A DNA stretch of 64,000 bases, taken from Solirubrobacteraceae bacterium (GTDB lineage Bacteria > Actinomycetota > Thermoleophilia > Solirubrobacterales > Solirubrobacteraceae). Shown here in pieces: positions 24,265 through 32,828 of the stretch. The stretch lies in assembly GCA_016463765.1 (NCBI GenBank), contig JAEMQS010000005.1:38444-102443 (forward strand), given 5' to 3'. The translations under genes and the position numbers were made by a program. The notes beneath the pieces were generated by a model. The model was not told where the DNA came from, made no database searches, and was given only the letters and a program-made list of their open reading frames with translations. How positions within the stretch are numbered: position 1 is the stretch's first letter; each line of letters starts with the position of its first letter.

Positions 24265-25605
24265 ATGCCGTCGGACGACGCGGCGCTGTGTCATGAGGCC
24301 ATAACCCGCTGGCACCACCTGCTGCGCGAAGGAGCGCTGCCGGACGACGACCGCGGACTTGCGCAGCTCCGGCGGCTGACGGTCTACGGCGACCGGAAGG
24401 TCATGCAGGTCGTGCGCCCGCATTTCCTCACGCCGGCGCGCTACGAGTCCGAGTCCCTCGCGTGTGCCCTCGTTGCGCGCGCACTGGCAAAGGCGTGCGC
24501 GGCCGTGCGGGAGGACCACGACGTCCTCGACGAGCTCGACGTCCGCGGCCACGAGCGCGACCTCATCCTCATCGACCCGGGCTTCGAGAACCCGGACGTG
24601 TTCGACCGGTTCGACGCCTTCGCCTCCAAGCGCCTGGGGCTCGTCGAGGTGCAGGGCGCGGCGCCGGGCGGCGTGGGCTACGTCGACGCCGCAGCGCGGG
24701 CGTTCCAGGCGATGGCCATCCACGACCGGTTCGGCGAGGAGTTCGACATCGAGCCGCTGCTCGTGGCCGACCCGCTGCGCGAGTCGATGCTCCAGGCGTG
24801 GCGGGACTTCGGCGGCTCGGGCGACCCGGCGATCGCGATCGTCGACTGGGACGACGCGCCGCTGATGATGGAGTTCGAGCTCATCCGCGACGACCTCGTG
24901 GCCGCCGGGCTCGACGTCACGATCTGCGATCCGAGGCAGCTGCGGTTCGAGGGCGGCAGGCTGCACGGCCCCAACGGCCCGATCGACCTCGTCTATCGCC
25001 GCCTCGTGATCATGGACTGCCTGTCCCGCCCGGACGACGTCAAGGCGCTCGTCGATGCCGCGCGCGCCGGCGCGGTGTGCCTTGTCAATCCGTTCGCCAG
25101 CGACCTGATGGGCCACAAGTCGATCTTCGATCTGCTGACCGACGAGGATCGGGACTTCGGACTGACCAGCACCGAACGCAACGCGGTGCGCAACCACGTG
25201 CCGTGGACGCGCGTCCTCGTCGCCGAGGCCGACCCCCACGACCACCGGACCGTCGGCCGCGACGAGGTCGTCGAGCACCGCACGTCGCTCGTCCTCAAAC
25301 CCGTGCACGACTACGGCGGGCACGGGGTCACGCTGGGGTGGGAGACCGATCCGCGCGAGTGGGAGGAGCTGGTCAGCAGGGCGGTGGCCGACGGGCACCT
25401 CGTGCAGCGCCGCATCCAGGCGCACCGCGAGCCGTGGCCGTGGGACGCCCCGGAGTTCCCGCTGCGCGAGCTGTACGTCGACAACGACCCGTACATGTTC
25501 CGGGGCCGGATGGGCGGCATCCTCGCGCGGCTCTCGGGCAGCGGGATCACGAATGTGACGGCGGGTGGCAGCCTCGCGCCGACGTTCCTGGTGCGGCCGC
25601 GATGA
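24265..25605 (+). CDS. Circularly permuted ATP-grasp enzyme, function unknown
   Basis: The 446-residue protein resembles glutathionylspermidine-synthase-like, circularly permuted ATP-grasp ligases. Recognisable segments are DLVYRRL (241-247), NPFASDLMGHKS (275-286) and the ATP-binding strand LKPVHDYGGHGV (344-355), followed by LVQRRIQ near 396. The family activates a carboxylate with ATP and joins it to an amine or thiol. ATG 24265 follows GAGAGGAGAG as ribosome binding site, and TACGCT lies about 45 bp upstream as possible -10. The next two genes overlap in series (ATGA junctions). The three products therefore probably act in one pathway, whose substrate is not known. Confidence 0.72.
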   Translation: MPSDDAALCHEAITRWHHLLREGALPDDDRGLAQLRRLTVYGDRKVMQVVRPHFLTPARYESESLACALVARALAKACAAVREDHDVLDELDVRGHERDLILIDPGFENPDVFDRFDAFASKRLGLVEVQGAAPGGVGYVDAAARAFQAMAIHDRFGEEFDIEPLLVADPLRESMLQAWRDFGGSGDPAIAIVDWDDAPLMMEFELIRDDLVAAGLDVTICDPRQLRFEGGRLHGPNGPIDLVYRRLVIMDCLSRPDDVKALVDAARAGAVCLVNPFASDLMGHKSIFDLLTDEDRDFGLTSTERNAVRNHVPWTRVLVAEADPHDHRTVGRDEVVEHRTSLVLKPVHDYGGHGVTLGWETDPREWEELVSRAVADGHLVQRRIQAHREPWPWDAPEFPLRELYVDNDPYMFRGRMGGILARLSGSGITNVTAGGSLAPTFLVRPR

Positions 25606-26048
25606 CGAACGAGGACCTCGTCCGCGCCTATCTGGACGCGCTCGACCGCCACGACATGGCAGCGGCCCGGGCGCTCATGAGCGACGACTTCTCGCACGCC
25701 CCCGCGACGCCCACCGGCGTGCCGATGGACGCGGACGCGTTCGTCGAGATCCACCGGGTCGTCGCCGCGTCGTTCCCGGACATGCGGCGGCACATCGTCT
25801 CGATCGAGGCCGAGGGCTCCGAGGTGCGCGTCACCGCGTACGTCACGGCGACGCACGACCACCACGTCCGGCTCCCGATGCTCGGCATCGATGAGCTTCC
25901 GCCGACCGGGCGGGCGTATCGCACGGCGCCGCACCACGACACCTTCACCCTGCGCGCTGGGCGCATCACCGGCGTGCACTCCAGCTTCCCACCGGGCGCC
26001 GGCCTGCGCGGACTGCTCGACCAGCTCTCGACCACGGAGACCGGATGA
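25602..26048 (+). CDS. NTF2-like (SnoaL-like) protein
   Basis: The 148-residue protein has the cone-shaped NTF2 fold pattern. It opens with a helix (NEDLVRAYLDALDRHDMAAA) and the FSHAPATPTGVPM loop. A helix on PDMRRHIVSI and four long strands follow, with an HDHHVRLPM stretch. SnoaL relatives are cyclases, isomerases or binding proteins. The histidines at AHDHH-type positions could be catalytic or structural. It begins inside the ATP-grasp stop codon and its own stop overlaps the FMN-enzyme start, so it is the middle member of a coupled trio. Confidence 0.75.
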   Translation: MTNEDLVRAYLDALDRHDMAAARALMSDDFSHAPATPTGVPMDADAFVEIHRVVAASFPDMRRHIVSIEAEGSEVRVTAYVTATHDHHVRLPMLGIDELPPTGRAYRTAPHHDTFTLRAGRITGVHSSFPPGAGLRGLLDQLSTTETG

Positions 26049-27130
26049 CCGACCTGACGCACTTCGCGGAGTACGACGACTTCATGGCGTACGCCGAGGC
26101 GACGCTGCCCAAGCCGACGTTCAACCACCTCAACGCGGGCGCGCTGACGAACTGGACGCGCGACGAGAACCGCCGGGCGTACGACCGCTGGGTGATCCGC
26201 AAGCGCCTGCTCGTCGACGTATCGGAGACCGACCTGTCGACCACCGTCCTCGGCACCCGGGTGGAGATGCCGGTCCTGCTGGCGCCGTCGGCGTTCCACA
26301 AGTTCGTGCACCCCGAGGGAGAGCTCGCCACGGCCCGGGCCGCGAAGGCGATGGGCACGACGATGTGCCTCTCGACGCTGTCGAGCACGGCGCTCGAGGA
26401 CGTCGCCGCGACCGGCGTCGACTGCTGGCTGCAGTTGCAGATCCACAAGGACCGGGGCCTGACGACCGAGCTCGTGGACCGCGCGGCCGCGGCGGGGTAC
26501 AAGGGGATCGCGTTCACGGTGGACGCGCCGAACTACGGACTGAAGCCATCCGATCGCCGCAGCGAGATCCACCTGCCCGCGGGGGTGAAGATCGCGAACC
26601 TGATGGACCGCAAGACCCTGCCGCACTACACCACCGGCGAGGACCTCATGAAGTACATGTGGGACGAGATGGCGCAGGACGTCACGTGGGACGACGCCGC
26701 GTGGCTCTGTGACTACAGCCCGCTGCCCGTGATCGCGAAGGGCGTCCTGAGCGGTCCCGACGCCGAGAACGCCATCAGCGCGGGGATGGCGGCGATCATC
26801 GTGTCGAACCAGGGGGGACGGCAGATCGACGGCGATCCGGCCACGCTCGACGTGCTCCCCGAGGTGCTCGACGCCGTGGACGGTCGCGTCGAGGTCCTCG
26901 TCGACGGCGGGGTGCGCACCGGCGCCCACGTCTTCAAGGCACTGGCGATCGGCGCTCGCGCGGTCCTGCTCGGACGGCCGCAGTACTGGGGGCTGGCGGT
27001 CGGCGGTGAGGAGGGCCTGACGCACATGCTCGACGTGTTCCGCGAGGGGCTGGAGAACACGATGCAGCTCGCGGGCGTCAAGCGCGTGGCAGATGTGCAG
27101 CGTGATCTGGTGATGCCGGCGCCGCGGTAG
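26045..27130 (+). CDS. FMN-dependent alpha-hydroxy-acid oxidase-like protein with altered active site
   Basis: This 361-residue TIM-barrel flavoprotein belongs by overall sequence to the glycolate/lactate oxidase family. FMN-binding elements remain: K232 (VIAKGV), D160 (FTVDAP), R259, and the phosphate segment VDGGVRTGAHVFKALAIGA. However, the catalytic His of SNHGGRQ is Gln256 (SNQGGRQ). The tyrosine after QL is Gln132 (WLQLQIHKDR), and the first active-site Tyr and the Trp are not where expected (FNHLNAGA, LSTLSSTALEDV). Family chemistry needs the His as base, so normal hydroxy-acid oxidation looks unlikely. It is coupled to the NTF2-like gene, and its end overlaps the converging MFS gene by 53 bp. 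Confidence 0.8.
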   Translation: MTDLTHFAEYDDFMAYAEATLPKPTFNHLNAGALTNWTRDENRRAYDRWVIRKRLLVDVSETDLSTTVLGTRVEMPVLLAPSAFHKFVHPEGELATARAAKAMGTTMCLSTLSSTALEDVAATGVDCWLQLQIHKDRGLTTELVDRAAAAGYKGIAFTVDAPNYGLKPSDRRSEIHLPAGVKIANLMDRKTLPHYTTGEDLMKYMWDEMAQDVTWDDAAWLCDYSPLPVIAKGVLSGPDAENAISAGMAAIIVSNQGGRQIDGDPATLDVLPEVLDAVDGRVEVLVDGGVRTGAHVFKALAIGARAVLLGRPQYWGLAVGGEEGLTHMLDVFREGLENTMQLAGVKRVADVQRDLVMPAPR

Positions 27131-28619
27131 GACGCTCGCGGGTCAGGAACGCCCAGGCGGCGATCGCGCCGAGCGCGGTCACGGCGGCCGTGATCTGGAT
27201 GGTCGTCGCGAACGCCGCATCGAACGCGTCGTTGGCCAGGCGCTGCGCGGCCTGCGCCTGTGCGGCGGGGACATCCTTCAGCGCGGTCTGCGCACCGGCG
27301 AGCAGCGCGTGGACGCGCTCGTCGTCGACACGGTCGAGGCGGTCTTCGGCCAGGCGGGCCGCTTCAAGGGTGGACAGCAGCGACCCCATGACCGCGACGC
27401 CGAGACTCGCCCCGATGTCGCGCGCCGTCGTGTAGACGCCGGAGACCATGCCCCGGTCCGCGCCCCGGGCGGCGGCCATGATCGTGGTGGTCATCGAGGT
27501 CAGCACGACAGCGAAGCCGCTGCCCACCGCGATGAGCCCCGGCAACATCGGCAGGTAGGAGTCGGCTCGGACGGCGGTGCCGATGGCGAACGTGCCCGCC
27601 GCGAGGACGGTCATGCCGATGCCGACGATCGTCCGCGGCGCGACCCTGTCCGCGAGGCGCCCGGCGATCGGGGCCATCACGAGGACCGGGAGGGTGAGGG
27701 GGAGGAGGAGCGCGCCCGTCGCCAGCGGCGAGTAGCCCAGCACGTTCTGCAGGTAGATCGCGAGCAGGACGACGAGCCCGGTCACGACGAACTGCGCACT
27801 GAACCCGATGAAGTTGCCCGCCGCCATCGCGCGGCCGCGCAGCAGGCGGACATCGATCAACGGGACGGCGATGCGCGTCTCGACGGCGACGAACAGGCCG
27901 AAGCCGGCGACCCCGGCGATGATCAGTCCGAGGGTTGCGGGAGCGCCCCAGCCCCAGGCCTGCGCCTGCATGACGCCGAGCGTCAGCGCCGTGAGCGCCA
28001 CGCCGAGCGCCGCGAGTCCCGGATAGTCGATCGGCGGCGCGTCGGGGCGCCGGGTGTCGGGCACGGCGCGGAGCGTCAGCGCGGTGGCGACGACGGCGAT
28101 CGGGACGTTGACGAAGAAGATCCAGCGCCAGTCGACGACTTCGAGGATGACGCCACCGAGGAGCGGACCGATCGAGAGGCCCGCCGCGGCGGTGCCGGCC
28201 ATGATGCCCATGGCGCGGCCCAGGTGCGGGCCTGCGTACGCGTCGGTGACGATGGCGGTGCAGCCGGGCATCATGATCGCCGCGCCGATGCCCTGCCCGG
28301 CGCGCGCGGCGATGAGGAGGCCGCCGGACGGTGCGAGGCCGCTGAGCACCGAGCAGAAGGTGAACAGCGCCAGGCCGATCAGGAAGACCCTGCGACGCCC
28401 GAGCAGGTCGCCGAGCCGGCCACCCGCGACGACGAACACCCCGAGGGTGAGCAGATACGCGTTGATGACCCATTGCTGCGCGACGTCGCTGAGGTCGAGG
28501 TCGCGCTGGATCGCGGGCAGGGCGACCCGCACGATCGTCGCGTCGATGGTGAGCATCCCCAGCGCAAGGACCATCGCGATGAGGACACTGCGCGGTCGGG
28601 GCTCGGGACGTGCGGCCAT
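27078..28619 (-). CDS. MFS drug/metabolite exporter, DHA2 (14-helix) type
   Basis: The 513-residue protein has about 14 hydrophobic helices. Typical MFS markers are GRLGDLLGRRRVFLIG in loop 2-3, the antiporter-type segment GPLLGGVILEVVDWRWIFFVNVP, and AGRLADRVAPRTIVGIG. DHA2 members export drugs, dyes or secondary metabolites by proton antiport across the cytoplasmic membrane. The gene faces the ATP-grasp/NTF2/FMN unit, and the coding ends overlap by 53 bp. A link to export of that unit's product is conceivable but not shown. Its start is 45 bp from the end of the upstream GGDEF gene on the same strand. Confidence 0.9.
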   Translation of the reverse strand: MAARPEPRPRSVLIAMVLALGMLTIDATIVRVALPAIQRDLDLSDVAQQWVINAYLLTLGVFVVAGGRLGDLLGRRRVFLIGLALFTFCSVLSGLAPSGGLLIAARAGQGIGAAIMMPGCTAIVTDAYAGPHLGRAMGIMAGTAAAGLSIGPLLGGVILEVVDWRWIFFVNVPIAVVATALTLRAVPDTRRPDAPPIDYPGLAALGVALTALTLGVMQAQAWGWGAPATLGLIIAGVAGFGLFVAVETRIAVPLIDVRLLRGRAMAAGNFIGFSAQFVVTGLVVLLAIYLQNVLGYSPLATGALLLPLTLPVLVMAPIAGRLADRVAPRTIVGIGMTVLAAGTFAIGTAVRADSYLPMLPGLIAVGSGFAVVLTSMTTTIMAAARGADRGMVSGVYTTARDIGASLGVAVMGSLLSTLEAARLAEDRLDRVDDERVHALLAGAQTALKDVPAAQAQAAQRLANDAFDAAFATTIQITAAVTALGAIAAWAFLTRERPTAAPASPDHAAHLPRA

Positions 28620-28664
28620 GCGCTCGCGGACGCTAGCCCTGATCCAGGACGGCGTGGGGCGGCG

Positions 28665-29567
28665 CTAGCTCGCGTGCTCGGCGCGATTGCGGCCGCTGCG
28701 CTTGGCGCGGAACAGCGCCTCGTCCGCCGCCCGGAGGATGTCGACCGCGCGGTCGAGTTCCGTCGTGGCGCTCGCGCTGCCCGCGGACACGGTGACGGTC
28801 AGCGGACCCGCGGAGGTCTCGAACTCCGTGTCGGCGACTGCGGTCACGATGCGGGCCCCGAGCACGGACGGGTCGTTCCGGTCGCCGATCATGAGGACGC
28901 AGAACTCCTCACCGCCCCAGCGTGCGACGAGGTCACCGCCGCGCACGCTGGCCGTCAGCCTGCGCGCCATGAGACGGAGCACCTCGTCACCGACAAGGTG
29001 GCCGTGCTGGTCGTTGATGGCCTTGAAGTGGTCGACGTCGACCACGATCGCGGAGTGCACGCGCGTGCTCAGCCACGACCCGGAGTCGAGAATCTCGTCG
29101 ACGTGCGCGCGGTTGGGGAGCCCCGTCAGCGCGTCTGTGCGGGCGTCGTGCTCTGCGCGCATCAGGCGGAACGCCGGCACGGTCGCGTCGCGCTGCACCG
29201 CGACGAAGTACGCGGGCCGGCCGTCCTCGTCGTCGATCGCCGCGATCGACCACTCCATGAGGAACGCCGACCCGTCCTTGCGGTAGTTGACCGTCTGTCC
29301 GGCGAACGAGCGGCCTGCGTCAAGGTCGGCACGCAACCGCGCGATGACGACTTGATCGGTCGCCGGGCCCTGGAGGATGCCGGGGCTCCGCCCGAGGAGC
29401 TCCTCACGCGCGTAGCCGGTCATCTCGCACACGGCGTCGTTGACGTAGACGACGGTCGGCGGTTCCGTGGGCGTCCCGGTGTTCGTCGCCATGATGCCGT
29501 CGGCGAGGGCATCGAGCGCGGCGCTCTTGGGAAACGCCATCACGGCGGGGGAGGTCCGGACGGGCAT
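28665..29567 (-). CDS. Diguanylate cyclase with LOV-like PAS domain lacking the photoactive Cys
   Basis: The protein has 300 residues. Residues about 15-130 form a PAS domain close to LOV sensors: GRSPGILQGPATD, NYRKDG and FVAVQRD are present. The LOV adduct motif GRNCRFLQG reads G59-R-S-P-G-I-L-Q-G, so the cysteine position is P62. The flavin-contact residues N94 and Q125 are kept. The GGDEF domain has G218-G-E-E-F222 and an inhibitory site R209-G-G-D212 exactly five residues earlier. It should therefore make c-di-GMP with feedback control. GCCGATAC, a sigma-28-like -10, sits 9 nt upstream of ATG 29567; its -35 is poor. The start could also be the ATG at 29540. Confidence 0.88.
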   Translation of the reverse strand: MPVRTSPAVMAFPKSAALDALADGIMATNTGTPTEPPTVVYVNDAVCEMTGYAREELLGRSPGILQGPATDQVVIARLRADLDAGRSFAGQTVNYRKDGSAFLMEWSIAAIDDEDGRPAYFVAVQRDATVPAFRLMRAEHDARTDALTGLPNRAHVDEILDSGSWLSTRVHSAIVVDVDHFKAINDQHGHLVGDEVLRLMARRLTASVRGGDLVARWGGEEFCVLMIGDRNDPSVLGARIVTAVADTEFETSAGPLTVTVSAGSASATTELDRAVDILRAADEALFRAKRSGRNRAEHAS

Positions 29568-29665
29568 GCACGCCCTGTATCGGCGTCTCAGCCTCAGATG
29601 ATGAACGTGATGTCCCAGTTCCCGCTCTGCGCGTAATGACCTGCGTGTCTGGCCGTCGTCATGGC

Positions 29666-30760
29666 ATGACCATGCATCGCGCACTGCTGACCACCGCGGC
29701 GGCCGCAGCCGCCGTCACGATCGTGCCGACGTCCGCGACGGCCGCCACATGCGGCGTGGCGCAGTCGCGCGCGCTGTTCGAGACCCCCGAGGTCCAGGTC
29801 TACGCCAGCAGGGGCAGAGCGGTCGCGTGCCTGCGTGCGACGGGCCGCTCGCGCGTCGTCGGGCCGCGTTCCAGTGGTCGTGCGACGACGCTCGTGCGCG
29901 GCGTGGCGGGTGGACGTTGGCTGTCGGTCGTGCGGGCAGGCGCAGGGGGGACCAACCAGGCCGATCTGCACCAGCTCATCGACCTGCGCACCGGGCGGCG
30001 GGCCCAGGTCGCCGAACGCCGGACCCGGGTCGAAACCGTGACGCTCCCCGGGGTGCTCGTCCACGCGCTCGGGGACGGGCGCGGCGTGGTCGCTCGCTTC
30101 ACCAGCGGGCGGACCGTGGTGCTCAGCCGGGTCAAGGGCGCCGAGGGCATCGCGGCCGCGGGCAATCGCGTGTACTGGCTCGAGCCCAACGGCAGTGGCG
30201 ATCCGAAGGTCCGCAGTGCACGCCTGTCGGGCGTTCCGGCCGCTGCGTCCGGACCAACCGCTCGGCCGACGCAGAAGATCGGCTCGTGCCCGGCGGACGC
30301 GGAGGGACGACTCGTGCTGCACGATCGCTCGCGCGTGGTGACCCAGCGCCCGGACGGCGTGCGGGTCTGCAACCGCTGGACGGGCAAGACGTGGAACGTG
30401 GGGGACGCGCAGACGACCTTCGAGGCCCTCACCACCGAGGGCCTGGCCTACCGGTCGCCGACGACGGCGGGACTGTTGCGCTTCGCGACGTCGGCGCAGG
30501 TGGAGCTCCCGGTCGCCGCGGACGCGTCGTCGGTGGCGTCCGCGACATTCCTGGCCGGGGCGACGGCCGACGGCCTGCGTAGCGCGAATGCGGCGAAGTC
30601 CACGGCGCCCGCGGACCTTCTCGACGCCGGAGCGGTGACGGATGTCGCCGCGGCGCTCGTCCCCGCGTCGGACCGTCCCGAGGACGACACGGTGATCTAC
30701 TGGACCGACGCCGAGGGCGACGCGCGCACGGCCACGCTGCCGGTCAAGACGCAGGAATGA
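29666..30760 (+). CDS. Secreted protein of unknown function, beta-propeller-like repeats
   Basis: The 364-residue protein has a clear signal peptide (MTMHRALLTTAAAAAAVTIV, cleavage near residue 26 after ATA). The mature part has four cysteines and recurring strand units such as GGRWLSVVRAG, GRGVVARFTSGRTVVLSR and GNRVYWLEPNG. This suggests a beta-propeller or similar all-beta fold. I do not recognise the family. ATG 29666 puts the basic MTMHR start right before the hydrophobic core; an ATG at 29636 would add ten residues. It is divergent from the GGDEF gene and precedes the HD-GYP gene by 65 bp. Confidence 0.7.
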   Translation: MTMHRALLTTAAAAAAVTIVPTSATAATCGVAQSRALFETPEVQVYASRGRAVACLRATGRSRVVGPRSSGRATTLVRGVAGGRWLSVVRAGAGGTNQADLHQLIDLRTGRRAQVAERRTRVETVTLPGVLVHALGDGRGVVARFTSGRTVVLSRVKGAEGIAAAGNRVYWLEPNGSGDPKVRSARLSGVPAAASGPTARPTQKIGSCPADAEGRLVLHDRSRVVTQRPDGVRVCNRWTGKTWNVGDAQTTFEALTTEGLAYRSPTTAGLLRFATSAQVELPVAADASSVASATFLAGATADGLRSANAAKSTAPADLLDAGAVTDVAAALVPASDRPEDDTVIYWTDAEGDARTATLPVKTQE

Positions 30761-30825
30761 GCCGTTCCGATACCTGTCCGGGAGGGCTCTTGCCGCAGGC
30801 CTGAGCGGTCGACCATGGTCGTGGT

Positions 30826-32025
30826 ATGGCCGCATTGGCGCTCCTCGACGACCCCGGACCCGGGGAGACGGAGACCTCTTCCGAACTCGATGAGGCGATC
30901 CTCGCGCTGCGCAGCGGCGCGTGGATGACGGTGGCGGGAGTGCTGATGCTCATCCTGTCGACCGCCCTGAACCAGGCGGGAGATCCAGCCGAGCGCTTCG
31001 CGATGCCGACGATCGGCTGGGTGCTGCTCGGCGCGGTGCTGGCGCTCCAGGTCGGCGCGGTCGCGGCGGTCGAACTCGGGCGCGGCTGGATCCGCTCGTC
31101 ATGCACGCCGGACGGGATCTACCGGTATCTCTGGGGCACATCCATGCTGGAGGGCCTGGCGCTCGCCGTCGGGATCGTGCTGGTGCCGGCGGGCGTGATT
31201 CCCCTCTCGCTGATGATGCTCATCATGGTCGTGTACGCCGGCTACTTCTACCGGCGGGTGGAGGCCATCTCCTTCATGGTGTTCGCCGTCGCTGCCAATG
31301 CGGCGGCCGTCGTCATCGCGACGCCTCCCGAGGTCCCCGTCTCACAGTTCAGCGCCGCGGCGATGGTGCCGTTCGCCGTCACCATCCTCATGGCCGGCGC
31401 GTTCGTGGCGGTCGTACGCCGCGGCCGGGACCGCGTCGAACAGCGGGCCCGGCTGGTGGCGACGGTCGGCCTGGCCCACGCGCTGGATGTGCGTGACGCG
31501 AAGACGGCGAACCATTCGGAGACGGTCGCGGACTACGCGGTGGCGATGGCCCGACGGCTCGGGCTGTCACCACGCCACGTCGAACGGGTGCGGCTGGCGG
31601 GTCTGCTGCACGATGTCGGCAAGATCGGCATCCCGGACTCCGTACTGCTGAAGCCCGGCAAACTCACCGAGGCCGAGTGGCTGATGATGCGCCGCCATCC
31701 GGAGCTCGGTGCGCAGATGCTCGACTCGGCGACGCTCCGCGACGTGCGTCTGTGGGTGCTCGCACACCACGAGCGGCCCGACGGAACCGGCTACCCGCAC
31801 GGCCTGAGCGGTGACGAGATCCCGCTCGAGGCCCGCATTCTCGCGGTCGCCGACGCCTTCGAGGCGATGGTCTCCGACCGTCCGTACCGGGCGGGTCGTC
31901 CGCAGGCCGAGGCGCTCGCCGAGCTGCGGCGCTGCGCAGGCACGCAGTTCGATGCTGACGTGGTCGCGGCGTTCGAGGAGACGCTGAGCGAGGAGGACGG
32001 CCCGGCCATGGTGACGGCGGCCTGA
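30826..32025 (+). CDS. Membrane HD-GYP c-di-GMP phosphodiesterase
   Basis: The protein has 399 residues. About six membrane helices lie between residues 33 and 197 (33-52, 60-83, 104-140 as two, 149-166, 177-197). The cytoplasmic HD-GYP domain follows from about 208. The HD pair is H262-D263 in LLHDVGKIGIPD, and the GYP segment is HHERPDGTGYPHG with G322-Y-P324. All expected metal ligands appear present, so it should degrade c-di-GMP to GMP or pGpG. The membrane part resembles no sensor domain that I can name. It lies 1.3 kb from the LOV-like cyclase, making an opposed enzyme pair. Confidence 0.9.
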   Translation: MAALALLDDPGPGETETSSELDEAILALRSGAWMTVAGVLMLILSTALNQAGDPAERFAMPTIGWVLLGAVLALQVGAVAAVELGRGWIRSSCTPDGIYRYLWGTSMLEGLALAVGIVLVPAGVIPLSLMMLIMVVYAGYFYRRVEAISFMVFAVAANAAAVVIATPPEVPVSQFSAAAMVPFAVTILMAGAFVAVVRRGRDRVEQRARLVATVGLAHALDVRDAKTANHSETVADYAVAMARRLGLSPRHVERVRLAGLLHDVGKIGIPDSVLLKPGKLTEAEWLMMRRHPELGAQMLDSATLRDVRLWVLAHHERPDGTGYPHGLSGDEIPLEARILAVADAFEAMVSDRPYRAGRPQAEALAELRRCAGTQFDADVVAAFEETLSEEDGPAMVTAA

Positions 32026-32050
32026 CCGGGCGGTCCTCCGAGGCGCTCGG

Positions 32051-32773
32051 CTACCAGGGGATGGGGCCCGCGTCGTTGAAGTAGCCGCCTGTCGGCCCGT
32101 CGTCGCCGATCGTGGCGTACGTGATCGCGATGGCGGCGCCCTCCTGCGGGGTGCGAGTCCCTTGGCGGCCGTTCAGGTCGGTCGACACGTAGCCCGGGCA
32201 GACGTTGTTGATGAGGATCCCCGTGCCCTCGAGCTCGCGGACGTAGTGGAGCGTCACGGCGTTCAGGTAGGTCTTCGTCGGCGAGTAGGCCATAAGGACC
32301 GGGCCCGCCTCAGGCGCGCCACTCGCGTGGTAGGCGAGCGAGCCGACCGTGCTGGAGAGATTCACGATGCGCGGCGACGTGGCTCGGCGCAGCTGGGGGA
32401 GCAGCGCGTTGGTCGTGCGGACGACGCCGAACACGTTCGTCTCCACGGCCGCGCGCATCGCCTCGATGTCGACGGTGGTCGGCACCTGAGAGGCACCACC
32501 GGCGATCCCCGCGTTGTTGATCAGGACGTCGATGCCGCCGCGCTCCTCCAGCAGCTGCGCCGCCGCGGCGACACTGGCGTCGTCCGTGACGTCGAGCTCG
32601 ACGGCGAAGGCGTCGGCGCCGCCGTCGCGCAGCCGCTCGACCGCGTCTGCAAGACGCTCCGGGTCGCGAGCGCCGACACCGACGCGCCACCCGAGCGCTC
32701 CGAGCCCGGCCGCGATCGCGTAACCAATTCCCTTGTTCGCACCCGTGACGAGTGCTGTCCTCTGCGTCGTCAT
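32051..32773 (-). CDS. Short-chain dehydrogenase/reductase
   Basis: The 240-residue classical SDR has NAD(P)-binding TGANKGIGYAIA (residues about 10-21), LINNAGIAGG, catalytic Ser in VNLSSTVGS and YxxxK in AYSPTKTYLN. NVCPGYVSTDLNG follows. The sequence resembles carbonyl-reductase-like SDRs that use NADPH on small carbonyl compounds. It is divergent from a LysR regulator, and the space between holds a LysR-type palindrome. Regulation by that protein is therefore likely. ATG 32773 is the start that gives the normal N-terminus. Confidence 0.9.
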   Translation of the reverse strand: MTTQRTALVTGANKGIGYAIAAGLGALGWRVGVGARDPERLADAVERLRDGGADAFAVELDVTDDASVAAAAQLLEERGGIDVLINNAGIAGGASQVPTTVDIEAMRAAVETNVFGVVRTTNALLPQLRRATSPRIVNLSSTVGSLAYHASGAPEAGPVLMAYSPTKTYLNAVTLHYVRELEGTGILINNVCPGYVSTDLNGRQGTRTPQEGAAIAITYATIGDDGPTGGYFNDAGPIPW

Positions 32774-32828
32774 GGATCGATCGTGGCGCGGCTCTTGACG
32801 CCAGTCCAAGACCGATTGCGCACCGCCT

